Below are positions 37,424-45,977 of a DNA stretch of 64,000 nucleotides, in pieces; position 1 is the first letter of the stretch; the number at the start of each line of letters is the position of its first letter. The notes under the pieces were generated by a model. That model worked only from the letters and a program-made list of their open reading frames with translations. It did not search any database and was not told where the DNA came from. The stretch is from Roseomonas sp. (GTDB lineage Bacteria; Pseudomonadota; Alphaproteobacteria; Acetobacterales; Acetobacteraceae), in the NCBI GenBank assembly GCA_020249865.1, contig JADCEV010000057.1, forward strand, positions 1 through 64,000, written 5' to 3'. The position numbers and the translations under genes are program-made.

Positions 37424-38097
37424 TTCGGCGCACCAAGCATATAGCCAACACCGCGCATGGTCTGAATGGGCGCAGGCAAGCCTTCAAGCGAAAGCTTGCG
37501 GCGCAAACGGCTGACATGAACCTCAACCAAATTGGTCGAAGGATCGAAGTTCAAATCCCACACGCCTTCCAGCAGCATGGTCTTGGTCAATACCTGGCCC
37601 GGGCGACGCAGCATGAATTCCAACAGGCGCATTTCTGTTGGCAGCAATTCCACCGGCTGGCCATTGCGCCGCACGACACGCTTCAGCAAATCCATTTCAA
37701 TATCGCCAACTTGCAGCAATACGGGATCGCTTGTTGGTGTTGGCCGGCGCGCCAGGGCCGCAATGCGCGCGCGGAGTTCGCTGAAGGCAAAAGGCTTGGC
37801 CAGGTAATCATCCGCCCCCGCATCAAGCCCTTCGACGCGGCGTTCCACCTCTCCCAGCGCGGTCAGCACCAGAACAGGCGTGGTAATGCCGGAAGCCCGC
37901 AGCGCGCGCAGAATGGTAAGGCCATCCGGCCCCGGCAGCATGCGATCCGTCACAATCACATCCCAGGGCTCACCAGCGGCGAGCAACATGCCATCCCGGC
38001 CCGTGCGCGCCACCTGCACGACATGGCCAATTTCCTGCAGACCCTTGGCGATATAATCGGCAGTCGCCTTATCGTCTTCGATCAGCAGGATGCGCAT
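37420..38097 (-). CDS. OmpR family response regulator
   Basis: 225 residues. The receiver domain has all key residues: Asp8/Asp9, phospho-acceptor Asp51 in VIVTDRMLPG, Thr79 and Lys101 in DDYLAKPF. The C-terminal winged helix (about 130-222) has the OmpR/PhoB pattern (LLPTEMRLLEFMLRRPGQVLT, then VEVHVSRLRRKL and GVGYML). Coupled by a 4-base overlap to its kinase. The gene follows the peptidase T-like gene after 12 bases, suggesting one transcript from that gene through the kinase. Confidence 0.95.
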   Translation of the reverse strand: MRILLIEDDKATADYIAKGLQEIGHVVQVARTGRDGMLLAAGEPWDVIVTDRMLPGPDGLTILRALRASGITTPVLVLTALGEVERRVEGLDAGADDYLAKPFAFSELRARIAALARRPTPTSDPVLLQVGDIEMDLLKRVVRRNGQPVELLPTEMRLLEFMLRRPGQVLTKTMLLEGVWDLNFDPSTNLVEVHVSRLRRKLSLEGLPAPIQTMRGVGYMLGAPK

Positions 38098-38109
38098 GGG
38101 GCGCGGATA

Positions 38110-39309
38110 TTACTCCAGCGTCGCAATGGCAACCGCCAGGCGGCAGCCCTGGGCGAATTCCGGCACATCCACATATTCATGCACGGTATGGATTTCCGCC
38201 TGACCCGCGCCGAAGGTCACGGTCGGCACGCCATGCTTCACCAGCCAATTCGCATCCAGCCCGCCGGCGGACACCATGGTCACTGGCTCAAGCCCCATGG
38301 ATTGGGCGGCTTTCTTGGCGCGCTGCACGGCGGGATCATCTTCAGACATCAGGAAGGGCGGATAGGCGGTGCGGGCCTGGAAAGTAACCTCGGCCATATT
38401 GCCATCGGCATCCTTCACTTCGCCCTTGGCCTTGTTGAAGGCGGCTTCGAAGGCTTCGGTGATCTTGACCGCAAAGGCCGCATCCGTGCTGCGCGCTTCG
38501 CCCACCAGATGGACGTAATCGGTCACGACATTGGTGGCATCGCCAGCGGGCTTGCCATCCTTGCCGCCAAAGATGCCGACATTGGAAGAACCCTTGCCTT
38601 CCGGCTGCTCCACCTTGCCGAACCAGCCGGCACGACGTGCCTCGGTCAGCCCGATGGAAGCGACCAGTGTTGAGGATATGCCGCGTTCCGGCGCGACACC
38701 GGCATGCGCTGCCTTGCCCTTGATGGTGACTTCCCAATTCTGCTGGCCAACGGCGCCAATAGTGAGCAGGGCCGCATGGGTGCTATCCACATTGAAGCCC
38801 ATCACGGCGCCGCCCAGATCCTTCGGGTCCAATTCCCGCGCGCCATGCAGGCCGCTTTCCTCGCGCACCGTGAACAGCATCGTGATCGGCGGATGCGGCA
38901 GCTTGTGGTCGATCAGGGTTTTCGCCAGTGCGATCAACACCGCGCAGCCCGTGCCATTATCACCGCCCAAAGCCGTGGTGCCATCGGAGACGATCCGGTC
39001 CCCCTCCCGCCGCGGCTTCGCACCTTTGCAGAGCGGCACGGTATCCATATGCGTGGAGAACAATAGCCGTGGGCCAGGCTTGGTGCCTGGCAGATCAACA
39101 ATCAGATTGCCCACTTCGGTCGGCAGCTTGATGCGTTGATGCACCGTGTCATAGCGGATGGCGCTTGCCGGCACGCCAACTTGCTTCAGCTCATCCACAA
39201 TGGCAGCGCCGATGGCGGCTTCAAACCCTGTTACGCTGTCAATCGCGAGCAAGCGGATCAGCATGTCTGTCGCGTAATCAACATCAACAATCTTGGCGGT
39301 GCTGTTCAT
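38110..39309 (-). CDS. Peptidase T-like M20 aminopeptidase
   Basis: 399 residues. M20B-type zinc peptidase: FSTHMDTVPLCKG with the first metal His and catalytic Asp, GGDNGTGCAVLI with the bridging Asp, TVREESGLHGA with the catalytic Glu pair, and FNVDSTHAALL with a further metal-site acid. The C-terminal EIHTVHEYVDV holds the last His. Such enzymes release N-terminal residues from di- and tripeptides in the cytoplasm. It lies 12 bases upstream of the two-component regulator on the same strand. The exact specificity is not readable. Confidence 0.88.
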   Translation of the reverse strand: MNSTAKIVDVDYATDMLIRLLAIDSVTGFEAAIGAAIVDELKQVGVPASAIRYDTVHQRIKLPTEVGNLIVDLPGTKPGPRLLFSTHMDTVPLCKGAKPRREGDRIVSDGTTALGGDNGTGCAVLIALAKTLIDHKLPHPPITMLFTVREESGLHGARELDPKDLGGAVMGFNVDSTHAALLTIGAVGQQNWEVTIKGKAAHAGVAPERGISSTLVASIGLTEARRAGWFGKVEQPEGKGSSNVGIFGGKDGKPAGDATNVVTDYVHLVGEARSTDAAFAVKITEAFEAAFNKAKGEVKDADGNMAEVTFQARTAYPPFLMSEDDPAVQRAKKAAQSMGLEPVTMVSAGGLDANWLVKHGVPTVTFGAGQAEIHTVHEYVDVPEFAQGCRLAVAIATLE

Positions 39310-39345
39310 GGTTTTTTCCTTTTGGTCCTGGACTATCGCGGCACG

Positions 39346-40032
39346 TTACCGCGTCGCGAGAAGGGGCCTCAGGGCGTCAAGCACGCCCGTCAGCATGATT
39401 TGTGCGCCGATGCAGAGCAGCACGAAGGCGGCAAGCTTGGCCGCGATCAGCATGCCTGTCGGGCCAAGCCGGCGGGCGACCGCGGCGGCATTGGCATAGG
39501 CGACCCAGACAATGATGGCGACGGTGGCCGCAATCAGCGTGAAGGCCAGCATATTCATGACGATGCCGCTGATTTCAGAGGAACGCCGTTCCGCAGATAG
39601 CGCGATGGAGGCAGCGATGGTGCCCGGACCGGTCGTGAGCGGCAGGGTCAGCGGGAAGAAGCTCATGCGCTCAACCGGGGCGGTATCCAGGGCGGCGGGG
39701 GCCTGGCTTTCGCGGCGCTGATTGTCATCTTCCTCATTCAGCATTTGCCAGCCGGCCACCGCGACCGTCAGGCCGCCCGCGATCCGCAAGGCTTCCAGTG
39801 AAATGCCGAAGAAGCCAAGTATGGGCGTACCAAGGAAAAGTGCGGCTAGCAGCACAATGAAGCTATTGATGGCGATGGACCGTGCCAGGCGCGCGCGTTC
39901 CTGTTCGGTCAGCCAGCGCGTCATGCCATGGAAGATCAGCGCCCCGGCGGGCGGGTTGATGATGCTGATCAGCGCCGAAAAGCCAAAGAGCCAGGCGGCA
40001 AACAAATCCCCGAAAATGGCCGAAGCGGTCAT
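39346..40032 (-). CDS. MarC family integral membrane protein
   Basis: 228 residues with six predicted membrane helices. FSALISIINPPAGALIFHGMT and the later LPLTTGPGTIAASI are the two repeated half-motifs of MarC/UPF0056 proteins. Once linked to antibiotic resistance through gene position, the family's function is unsettled; some members relate to amino-acid export. The peptidase T-like gene starts 36 bases downstream on the same strand. Confidence 0.9.
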   Translation of the reverse strand: MTASAIFGDLFAAWLFGFSALISIINPPAGALIFHGMTRWLTEQERARLARSIAINSFIVLLAALFLGTPILGFFGISLEALRIAGGLTVAVAGWQMLNEEDDNQRRESQAPAALDTAPVERMSFFPLTLPLTTGPGTIAASIALSAERRSSEISGIVMNMLAFTLIAATVAIIVWVAYANAAAVARRLGPTGMLIAAKLAAFVLLCIGAQIMLTGVLDALRPLLATR

Positions 40033-40240
40033 GATGCCTTGCCCGATACCCGAAACGCGCCTGCCACCGGCGGCAAGTCCAGACTTCCTGTTCCGGCGGC
40101 GCGGCGCATGGTCATTGAAAGAAAGGCGTTACTGCAAGGCCGCGTTGCCCGTTAGGCAATTCAGCCCCGGGGCTGTGCGCTGCATCCCATTGGCTGGTCT
40201 GCCACACCAAACGGGTCGCCCGCGCATGGGGGTTCCATCC

Positions 40241-40368
40241 CGTCGTGAAACGACGAAAACCCGTTGCACAAAACGTGCAACGGGTTTTATAGGCCTATAT
40301 GCCGCCCGGATAGGCGGCACTGACAATGCCCCGGAAGCGGCGCCGAAGCGCCGCCAAGGGACTGTCAG
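40241..40368. repeat. Run of five abutting inverted repeats
   Basis: Five consecutive perfect or nested inverted repeats with almost no unpaired base between them: 40241-40255 (CGTCGT-gaa-ACGACG); 40256-40288 (14-bp arms, 5-base loop); 40288-40299 (TATAGGCCTATA); 40300-40319 (TGCCGCC/GGCGGCA); 40320-40368 (CTGACA/TGTCAG enclosing GCGGCGC-cgaa-GCGCCGC). They fill the region between the end of the tiny minus-strand lipoprotein gene and the MarC gene and would form the 3' end of the lipoprotein transcript. Confidence 0.85.
40256..40288. terminator. Bidirectional intrinsic terminator
   Basis: Perfect 14-bp arms, AAAACCCGTTGCAC and GTGCAACGGGTTTT, with loop AAAAC. The A-tract and T-tract at the two ends give a terminator-like form on both strands. 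It is the second element of the inverted-repeat run and probably ends the small lipoprotein transcript on the minus strand. Confidence 0.75.
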
Positions 40369-40369
40369 A

Positions 40370-40537
40370 TCAGCCGCGAGCCCGAGGAGCCGGGGCCGGA
40401 GCCGGGGCGGGTGCCGGGGCCGGCGGAGCAGGCTCGGAAGCGCAAGCGGCGAGCAGCGCGGCCGGGGCCAGGATGGCGGCCACCGCAGCCTTGCGGAGCA
40501 GCGCCTTGCGGGTCATTTCTTTGGATTCGGTGTTCAT
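40370..40537 (-). CDS. Tiny Ala/Pro-repeat lipoprotein
   Basis: 55 residues from ATG 40537 to TGA 40372-40370. The N-terminus is basic, then a hydrophobic stretch (VAAILAPAALLAACAS) ends in a lipobox with Cys34. The mature part is only about 20 residues, mostly repeated Ala-Pro, ending RARG. It resembles in size and style entericidin-like or spacer lipoproteins but matches no family I can name. It has its own good promoter (40578-40606) and a highly structured 3' region. Codon use is like its neighbours. Confidence 0.75.
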   Translation of the reverse strand: MNTESKEMTRKALLRKAAVAAILAPAALLAACASEPAPPAPAPAPAPAPAPRARG

Positions 40538-40577
40538 GTTGCACATCCAGGTTGCTAGAGACTAGGAAACGATCCAG

Positions 40578-40606
40578 ATAAAAAGCAAATATGAGTGGGT
40601 TGTCAA
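40578..40606 (-). promoter_or_regulatory. Sigma70-type promoter of the tiny lipoprotein gene
   Basis: On the minus strand a perfect -35 hexamer TTGACA (40606-40601), a 17-base spacer and TTTTAT (40583-40578). Transcription would start near 40571, giving a leader of about 34 bases. It is the best consensus promoter I see in the window. Confidence 0.7.
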
Positions 40607-40649
40607 ACCCTTTTCTTGCATGGAATGTGAAGTTTCAGGAGTTGGACGC

Positions 40650-42158
40650 GTGAAACGGTCTTGGGATAGGCCAGAATTCGATGCCAAGGGGCTGGTTGCA
40701 GCGCCGCCGGCCCTTATTTCGCGTCGCGCCAGCCTTTTGCGGGGCGTCGCTGGCCTTGCCGGCATGCTGGCGCTGGTGGGCTGCGCGGCCTCTGAGGGCG
40801 ATTCGCTGGAGCCGATGGCGGCCCACGAAGCAGAGGAAGAGCTTGGCCATACGCCAGAGGAACCCCCGCCCGTTGTCGCTGGCGAGGCCCTGGATGGGGC
40901 GCTTTTGCGGCGCTTTTACGCGCGGCGTGACTTTGAACCGGTCTGGACCACGCGTGAAGCCGAAGCCAGGGCCTTCAAGGCGAAAGTGCTGCGCGCGCGG
41001 GAACATGGCCTGGATCCCGAATTATTCCAGGCCGATTTGCTGCGGCGCATTGACAGTTTCCCGCCCGACCGGCGCGAATTGCTGCTGACCCATGCGGTGC
41101 TGACCTATGCCGAGGCCTTGGCCTTTGGCGCCTTGCCACCCAGCCGGCGCAAGGACCGGGAAGCGCTGAAGCGCGAACCGGTGGATGTGACCGAAGTGCT
41201 GCATGAAGTGCTGGATGGCCCCGATCCCGTCGGCGCCATCGAAGCGCTGGCACCGCAAACCCCGACCTATCAGGCCTTGCGTGAGGCGCTACAGCGCCAC
41301 CGGACATCATTGCGACCGGATCGCAACCGGGTGAACCGTTTGCGCGTGATTGAGGCCAATCTGGAACGCCAGCGCTGGCTGCCGCGTGAACTGCCGGCTG
41401 ATCGCGTCTGGGTGAATGTGCCCGACCAGCAGCTTGTGCTCTATCGCGATGATCGGCCGGTATTCGTGACGCGCGTTGTCGTGGGTGAGGCGACAGATCG
41501 CAAGCAAAGCCCGGAACTGCATACCGTCATTGAATCGGCGCTGTTCAACCCGCCCTGGATCATCCCGAGCGACATTGTGGAAGCGGATATCCGCCCCATG
41601 CTGCAGCGCGATCCGCTTTACCTGGTGAAGAACAAGATCACCCTGCTGCCGAATGGCGATGCGAAGCAGGCGCCGGGCCCGCAAGCGGGGCTTGGCGCCG
41701 TGATGTTCGAAATGCCCAATCGCTTTGATGTCTATCTGCATGATACGCCGGATAAGGAAGCCTTCAGCCGCGACAATCGCCGCCTCAGCAATGGCTGCAT
41801 TCGCGTGCAAAACCCGCTGGAATTGGCTGCGCTGCTGATGGATGAACCGATGGATGTCATCCAGAAAAAAGTCGCAACCGGGGATACGCTGCGCAAATCC
41901 CTGCCCGAGCCTGTGCCGGTTTTTCTGCTGTATCACACTGCCCTTGCTTCCCCCGGGCGTGATGTGGAAATCCGCCCAGATTTCTACGGCCGGGATGAGG
42001 CGCTGTGGCTGCGCCTGCAAAAGGCAGCACCTGAAACGGGAACCCGCAGGACCGGCGCCATGGCCGTGACCACAACGCGGTCCTTATCCGCCTCTCCGCC
42101 CGCGCGGGCTGCGACGCCACCGGCCGTGACGCGGCCACCGGTGCAGCGGCGAAGCTGA
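40650..42158 (+). CDS. L,D-transpeptidase (YcbB-like)
   Basis: 502 residues from GTG 40650, chosen because AGGAG (40637-40641) sits 8 bases upstream; the in-frame ATG 40620 lacks such a site. The N-terminus carries RRASLLRGVAGLAGMLALVGC, a Tat-like or lipoprotein signal with a possible lipidated Cys. A helical domain (about 60-220) precedes the YkuD domain (about 240-430) with DVYLHDTPDKEAF histidine and SNGCIRV holding catalytic Cys383. It forms 3-3 cross-links in peptidoglycan or attaches proteins to it. The tail is Ser/Pro/Thr-rich. Repeat copy C follows its stop. Confidence 0.93.
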   Translation: MKRSWDRPEFDAKGLVAAPPALISRRASLLRGVAGLAGMLALVGCAASEGDSLEPMAAHEAEEELGHTPEEPPPVVAGEALDGALLRRFYARRDFEPVWTTREAEARAFKAKVLRAREHGLDPELFQADLLRRIDSFPPDRRELLLTHAVLTYAEALAFGALPPSRRKDREALKREPVDVTEVLHEVLDGPDPVGAIEALAPQTPTYQALREALQRHRTSLRPDRNRVNRLRVIEANLERQRWLPRELPADRVWVNVPDQQLVLYRDDRPVFVTRVVVGEATDRKQSPELHTVIESALFNPPWIIPSDIVEADIRPMLQRDPLYLVKNKITLLPNGDAKQAPGPQAGLGAVMFEMPNRFDVYLHDTPDKEAFSRDNRRLSNGCIRVQNPLELAALLMDEPMDVIQKKVATGDTLRKSLPEPVPVFLLYHTALASPGRDVEIRPDFYGRDEALWLRLQKAAPETGTRRTGAMAVTTTRSLSASPPARAATPPAVTRPPVQRRS

Positions 42159-42169
42159 TAAGGGCATAT

Positions 42170-42263
42170 CACGTTCAGATGGAAAATCTGAACGTGTGAA
42201 GATGCTCGAAAAACAAAGATATAGAGCGTGTTGCGTGAACACATGTGAACGCAACACGCTCTA
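42170..42263. repeat. Structured intergenic repeat, copy C
   Basis: Module 2 is nearly ideal: TAGAGCGTGTTGC (42222-42234) pairs perfectly with GCAACACGCTCTA (42251-42263) around loop GTGAACACATGTGAAC, which shares its GTGAAC duplication with copy B. The first module is replaced by a different perfect 11-bp hairpin, CACGTTCAGAT (42170-42180) with ATCTGAACGTG (42186-42196). The element lies between the convergent L,D-transpeptidase and ppx genes. Confidence 0.85.
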
Positions 42264-42288
42264 GCACCAAGCTGAAATATGCGGCACT

Positions 42289-43809
42289 TCAGCTGCGGCT
42301 TGTAACCTGCACGCTTGATTCAAGCCCAAGCGCGGCAGCCAGGGTTTCCAGCCGCCGCAATACGCTTTCGCCGGCAAAAACGCCGCTGCCTTCCAGAAGT
42401 CGCAGGATCAGCCGCCCACCACGGCGTTCCAAGGATGTGCCCGCCAGCAAGACCGTCGTACCACCGGAAAGCGTATAGGCCAGGCGAAACGCCGCGCCCA
42501 AAATCTCCGCCCGCCGCAACGTGCCGACATCCAACAGCAAGCGCGCGGAGGGCAGGAAAGGCGCATCCGTCTCCGCTTCGTACCGAAGGGCCGCGGCAAG
42601 GGCCAGGAAAGCGCGGCCATGATGATCAAAGCCGACACCGGGCTGACGGAGCACGCGGAAAAAGGCGTGTTCGGCACGGTAATCAGGATGATCATGGCTG
42701 CCGATATCGCTCACCCAACAGGCAGCTTCGCGCAGGCCAAGGGCAAGTGGCGATTCATCTTCAAACAAGGGCGCGGTCCAGGCGAAAAGCGCGGGCGGCA
42801 TGGTCTGGTCGCGGCCGAAACGCAGCGCCATGTCGTGCGCGGCGGCCAGAAGCGGATCCCGCTTGCGCTCAGCCGCATCAAGCAGGCGCGCATACCAGCC
42901 TTCACGCAAGCCATTGGCGCTGAAAATCACGCGGCGCGCGCCGCTGGCGCGCAATAGCCGGCGCAGCACCAGCGCTGCAAAGGGTAAATCCGCCAGGCGC
43001 TTGCTGGGCGCGCCTGGCATGCGTTCCAGCGTGCGGCGCGTGGCGGCCATCAATACACCGGAAAGATCGCGCGCTTCTTCGCGCGTCAGCGCATAATGAT
43101 GGACAATGGAAAGCGGATAGCCTGTTTGCGCCATATGCATGCGCGCCATGGCGCGCCAGGCGCCGCCCACCAGATACAAATCCCGCCCCGCAGCGTCATG
43201 CAGCCAGGGGTGACGCGCCAACTCCTCGGTCACGATTGCGCGCGCCTTGCCGATATCCTCCTTGGCGCGATCGGCCAAGCGAATCGTGCCAATCGGCAGG
43301 CTAGCGCTTTTGCCCTGCGCGCCCTGGCTGAGCGCCACCAATTCCAGTGAACCACCGCCGATATCGCCAAGCAGGCCATCCGCGCCGGGAAAGCCGAGCA
43401 GCACGCCATCGGCGGAAAGTCGCGCTTCCTCATCCCCCGTCAGGATATGGATCGGCACGCCGGGCAGTTTTTCGCCAAGGGCCGCGACAAAAGCCGCGCC
43501 ATTCGATGCATCACGCACCGCAGCAGTCGCCAAAACCTCAATCGGTGCGGCACCCATGGCACGCGCCACCGCATGGTAGCGCTGCATGATCGTCAGCGCC
43601 TGCGCCACCGCATCGGGATTGAGCTGCCCCGTATCATGCAGCCCACGGCCAAGCCCTAGCACGGCCTTTTCGTTGAAGATGGCAACAGGATTACGCCCGC
43701 GCCCTTCAAAGACCACAAGGCGCACGGAATTTGACCCCAAATCCACCACGCCGCAGCGCATGGTCGTGGTTGCATGGCCCGTTCGGGCGCTGAGCGCGGC
43801 GCCGTCCAT
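42289..43809 (-). CDS. ppx: Ppx/GppA exopolyphosphatase
   Basis: 506 residues from ATG 43809 (TTG ATG overlaps the ppk stop by one base). The N-terminal actin-like ATPase fold has GVVDLGSNSVRLVVFE, then ATAAVRDASNG, ILTGDEEARL and LLGDIGGGSLELV, all diagnostic of Ppx/GppA enzymes. The C-terminal half is the helical HD-like region. It hydrolyses inorganic polyphosphate or pppGpp. Being the last gene of the operon directly behind ppk, it closes the polyphosphate synthesis and degradation pair. A start at 43758-43761 (MRCGVVDLG) is also possible. Confidence 0.93.
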   Translation of the reverse strand: MDGAALSARTGHATTTMRCGVVDLGSNSVRLVVFEGRGRNPVAIFNEKAVLGLGRGLHDTGQLNPDAVAQALTIMQRYHAVARAMGAAPIEVLATAAVRDASNGAAFVAALGEKLPGVPIHILTGDEEARLSADGVLLGFPGADGLLGDIGGGSLELVALSQGAQGKSASLPIGTIRLADRAKEDIGKARAIVTEELARHPWLHDAAGRDLYLVGGAWRAMARMHMAQTGYPLSIVHHYALTREEARDLSGVLMAATRRTLERMPGAPSKRLADLPFAALVLRRLLRASGARRVIFSANGLREGWYARLLDAAERKRDPLLAAAHDMALRFGRDQTMPPALFAWTAPLFEDESPLALGLREAACWVSDIGSHDHPDYRAEHAFFRVLRQPGVGFDHHGRAFLALAAALRYEAETDAPFLPSARLLLDVGTLRRAEILGAAFRLAYTLSGGTTVLLAGTSLERRGGRLILRLLEGSGVFAGESVLRRLETLAAALGLESSVQVTSRS

Positions 43810-45968
43810 CAATCCTGCTTCACACGATCTTGCCGCTGTCGCCGCGCACCGCGCGCCAAGGCGCTGCCACGTCCCGAAAGCGATGGGTTGGTCATGAAAT
43901 ACTCATGCGCCGAGACGCCATTCTCGGGCGCTTCGATGCGCGCCCAATGGCCATCCGGGCCAAGCTGCCAGCTTTGCAGCGTGTCCTTCAGATTGATCAC
44001 CATGATCTGATCCAGCACCTGCGCATGCACGGTGGCGTTTTCCACAGGCACCATGGTTTCCACACGCCAATCCATATTGCGCGCCATCCAATCGGCGGAG
44101 GAGATATAAACCTTGGCGCGGCGCGATGGCAGCCTATGCCCATTGCCAAACACATAAATGCGCGAATGTTCCAGAAAGCGCCCGACAATGGATTTCACGC
44201 GGATATTGTCCGAAAGCCCAGGCACGCCAGGGCGCAGGCAGCAAATGCCGCGCACAATCGCATCCACCTTCACGCCCGCCTTCGACGCTTCATACAAGGC
44301 ATCAATCAGCGTTTCATCCACCAGCGAATTCATCTTGATCCAAATCGCCGCCGGCTTGCCTTCCTTGGCGAAGGCGACTTCCTGCCGGATCAGCGCCAGC
44401 AAGGTGGGCCGCGTGGTCAGCGGTGAAAAGGCAAGTTTTTCCATCGTCTCCGGCCGCGCATAGCCGGTCATGTAATTGAACAGCTTGGCGGCATCGCGCG
44501 TCAGCGCCGGATCGGCCGTGAAATAGGAAAGATCCGTATAGATGCGCGCCGTGACCGGGTGGTAATTCCCCGTGCCGAAATGCGCATAGGATCGCAAATG
44601 TGACCCTTCGCGCCGCACCACCAAACTCACCTTCGCATGCGTCTTCAATTCAACAAAGCCGAAAACCGTCTGCACGCCAGCCGCTTCCAATTCGCGGGCC
44701 AGCGCAATATTGCGTTCCTCATCAAAGCGCGCCTTCAATTCCACAATACCGGTGACACTTTTGCCGGCCTCGGCCGCTTCGATCAGTGCCTTGGCAATTG
44801 GGCTGTCGCGCGTGGTGCGATAAAGCGTTTGCTTGATCGCAATCACATTCGGATCGCGCGCGGCCTGCCTCAGGAATTGCACCACCACATCGAAGCTTTC
44901 GTAAGGGTGATGCACCACAATATCCTTGGCGCGGATTGCGGCGAAGCAATCACCGCCGAAATCCAGGATGCGTTCGGGAAAGCGCGGCGTATAGGGCGTG
45001 AACAGCAGATCAGGCCGATCATCCACGATCAATTGCGTGAGATCGGAAAGCCCCAGCAGCCCATCCACCACGAATACTTCTGACCGCGGCGCATCCAATT
45101 CCTCGGCCACGAAATCAAGCATATCGGAAGGCGTATTGGCGGTGACGGAAAGCCGGATGGCGCGCCCGCGCCTGCGGCGCTTGAGCGCGCTTTCATAGGA
45201 ACGGACCAGGTCTTCGGCCTCTTCCTCGAATTCCACATCCGTGTCGCGGATCAGGCGAAACAATCCGCTTTCCGCCATGATGAAGCCGGGAAACAGCCTG
45301 TCCAGGAATAGCAGGATCACATCTTCCAGTAGGACAAAGCGCATCGCACCCGACCCCCGGCGCGATGGCAGGCGAATGAAACGCTCCACCTGCGGCGGCA
45401 GCGGCAAAAGGGCGCGCATGGTGCCGCCATCTTCTTCGCGCACCAGCTTGAAGACCAGGCAAAGCGCGAGATTGGCGATGAAGGGAAAGGGATGCGCAGG
45501 GTCAACGGCCAGCGGCGTCAGCACCGGAAAGACGCGGTCCATGAACCATTCGTCCAGCCATTCGCGATCAGCCTCGGTCAAATCGGGCCGATCCACCACC
45601 ATCAGATGCGCCTCGCGCAGCATGGCGCGTAGCGCCCGCCAGGATTCCTGCTGGCCATCAATCAGCGCGCGCGCGCGTTCATGAATGGCGGCAAGCTGCT
45701 GTGCCGGCGTCAGCCCATCAGGCGATGGCGTGACCACCCCGGCGCGATCCTGCCCGACCAGACCCGCCACGCGCACGGAATAGAATTCATCCAGGTTATT
45801 TGCTGAAATCGCCACAAAGCGCAGCCGTTCCAGCAGCGGATGGCGCGCATTGCCCGCTTCTTCCAGCACGCGCTGATTGAAGGCAAGCCAGGAAAGCTCC
45901 CGATTGCTGAAGCGCGCCGGGCTTTCCGCCAGCGGGAAGGCTTCGATGTCGGGCATCATGTCACTCAT
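43809..45968 (-). CDS. ppk1: Polyphosphate kinase 1
   Basis: 719 residues, full length. N-terminal [17 protein letters not shown], middle phosphotransfer domains with [15 protein letters not shown] holding the autophosphorylated His470, and C-terminal [15 protein letters not shown] with the second conserved histidine. It polymerises ATP gamma-phosphate into polyphosphate at the membrane. Start ATG 45968 is 9 bases after the hdaA stop; its stop overlaps the ppx start. Confidence 0.97.
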   Translation of the reverse strand: MSDMMPDIEAFPLAESPARFSNRELSWLAFNQRVLEEAGNARHPLLERLRFVAISANNLDEFYSVRVAGLVGQDRAGVVTPSPDGLTPAQQLAAIHERARALIDGQQESWRALRAMLREAHLMVVDRPDLTEADREWLDEWFMDRVFPVLTPLAVDPAHPFPFIANLALCLVFKLVREEDGGTMRALLPLPPQVERFIRLPSRRGSGAMRFVLLEDVILLFLDRLFPGFIMAESGLFRLIRDTDVEFEEEAEDLVRSYESALKRRRRGRAIRLSVTANTPSDMLDFVAEELDAPRSEVFVVDGLLGLSDLTQLIVDDRPDLLFTPYTPRFPERILDFGGDCFAAIRAKDIVVHHPYESFDVVVQFLRQAARDPNVIAIKQTLYRTTRDSPIAKALIEAAEAGKSVTGIVELKARFDEERNIALARELEAAGVQTVFGFVELKTHAKVSLVVRREGSHLRSYAHFGTGNYHPVTARIYTDLSYFTADPALTRDAAKLFNYMTGYARPETMEKLAFSPLTTRPTLLALIRQEVAFAKEGKPAAIWIKMNSLVDETLIDALYEASKAGVKVDAIVRGICCLRPGVPGLSDNIRVKSIVGRFLEHSRIYVFGNGHRLPSRRAKVYISSADWMARNMDWRVETMVPVENATVHAQVLDQIMVINLKDTLQSWQLGPDGHWARIEAPENGVSAHEYFMTNPSLSGRGSALARGARRQRQDRVKQD

Positions 45969-45977
45969 GCCGCAAGG

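Noticed and set aside
37123-38673. A 516-codon open frame on the plus strand
   Set aside because: It lies antisense to the kinase, regulator and peptidase genes, whose motifs are intact. Its product is His/Gln/Arg-rich with no recognisable domain, a usual by-product of GC-rich codon bias.
40326-40565. A 79-codon plus-strand frame with repeated Gly-Ala
   Set aside because: Antisense to the tiny lipoprotein, which has a lipobox and a promoter in the right place on the minus strand.
40597-40616. Plus-strand GGGTT-gtca-AACCC-TTTTCTT resembling an intrinsic terminator
   Set aside because: No gene precedes it on the plus strand, and on the minus strand the same bases form the TTGACA promoter of the lipoprotein, a better explanation.
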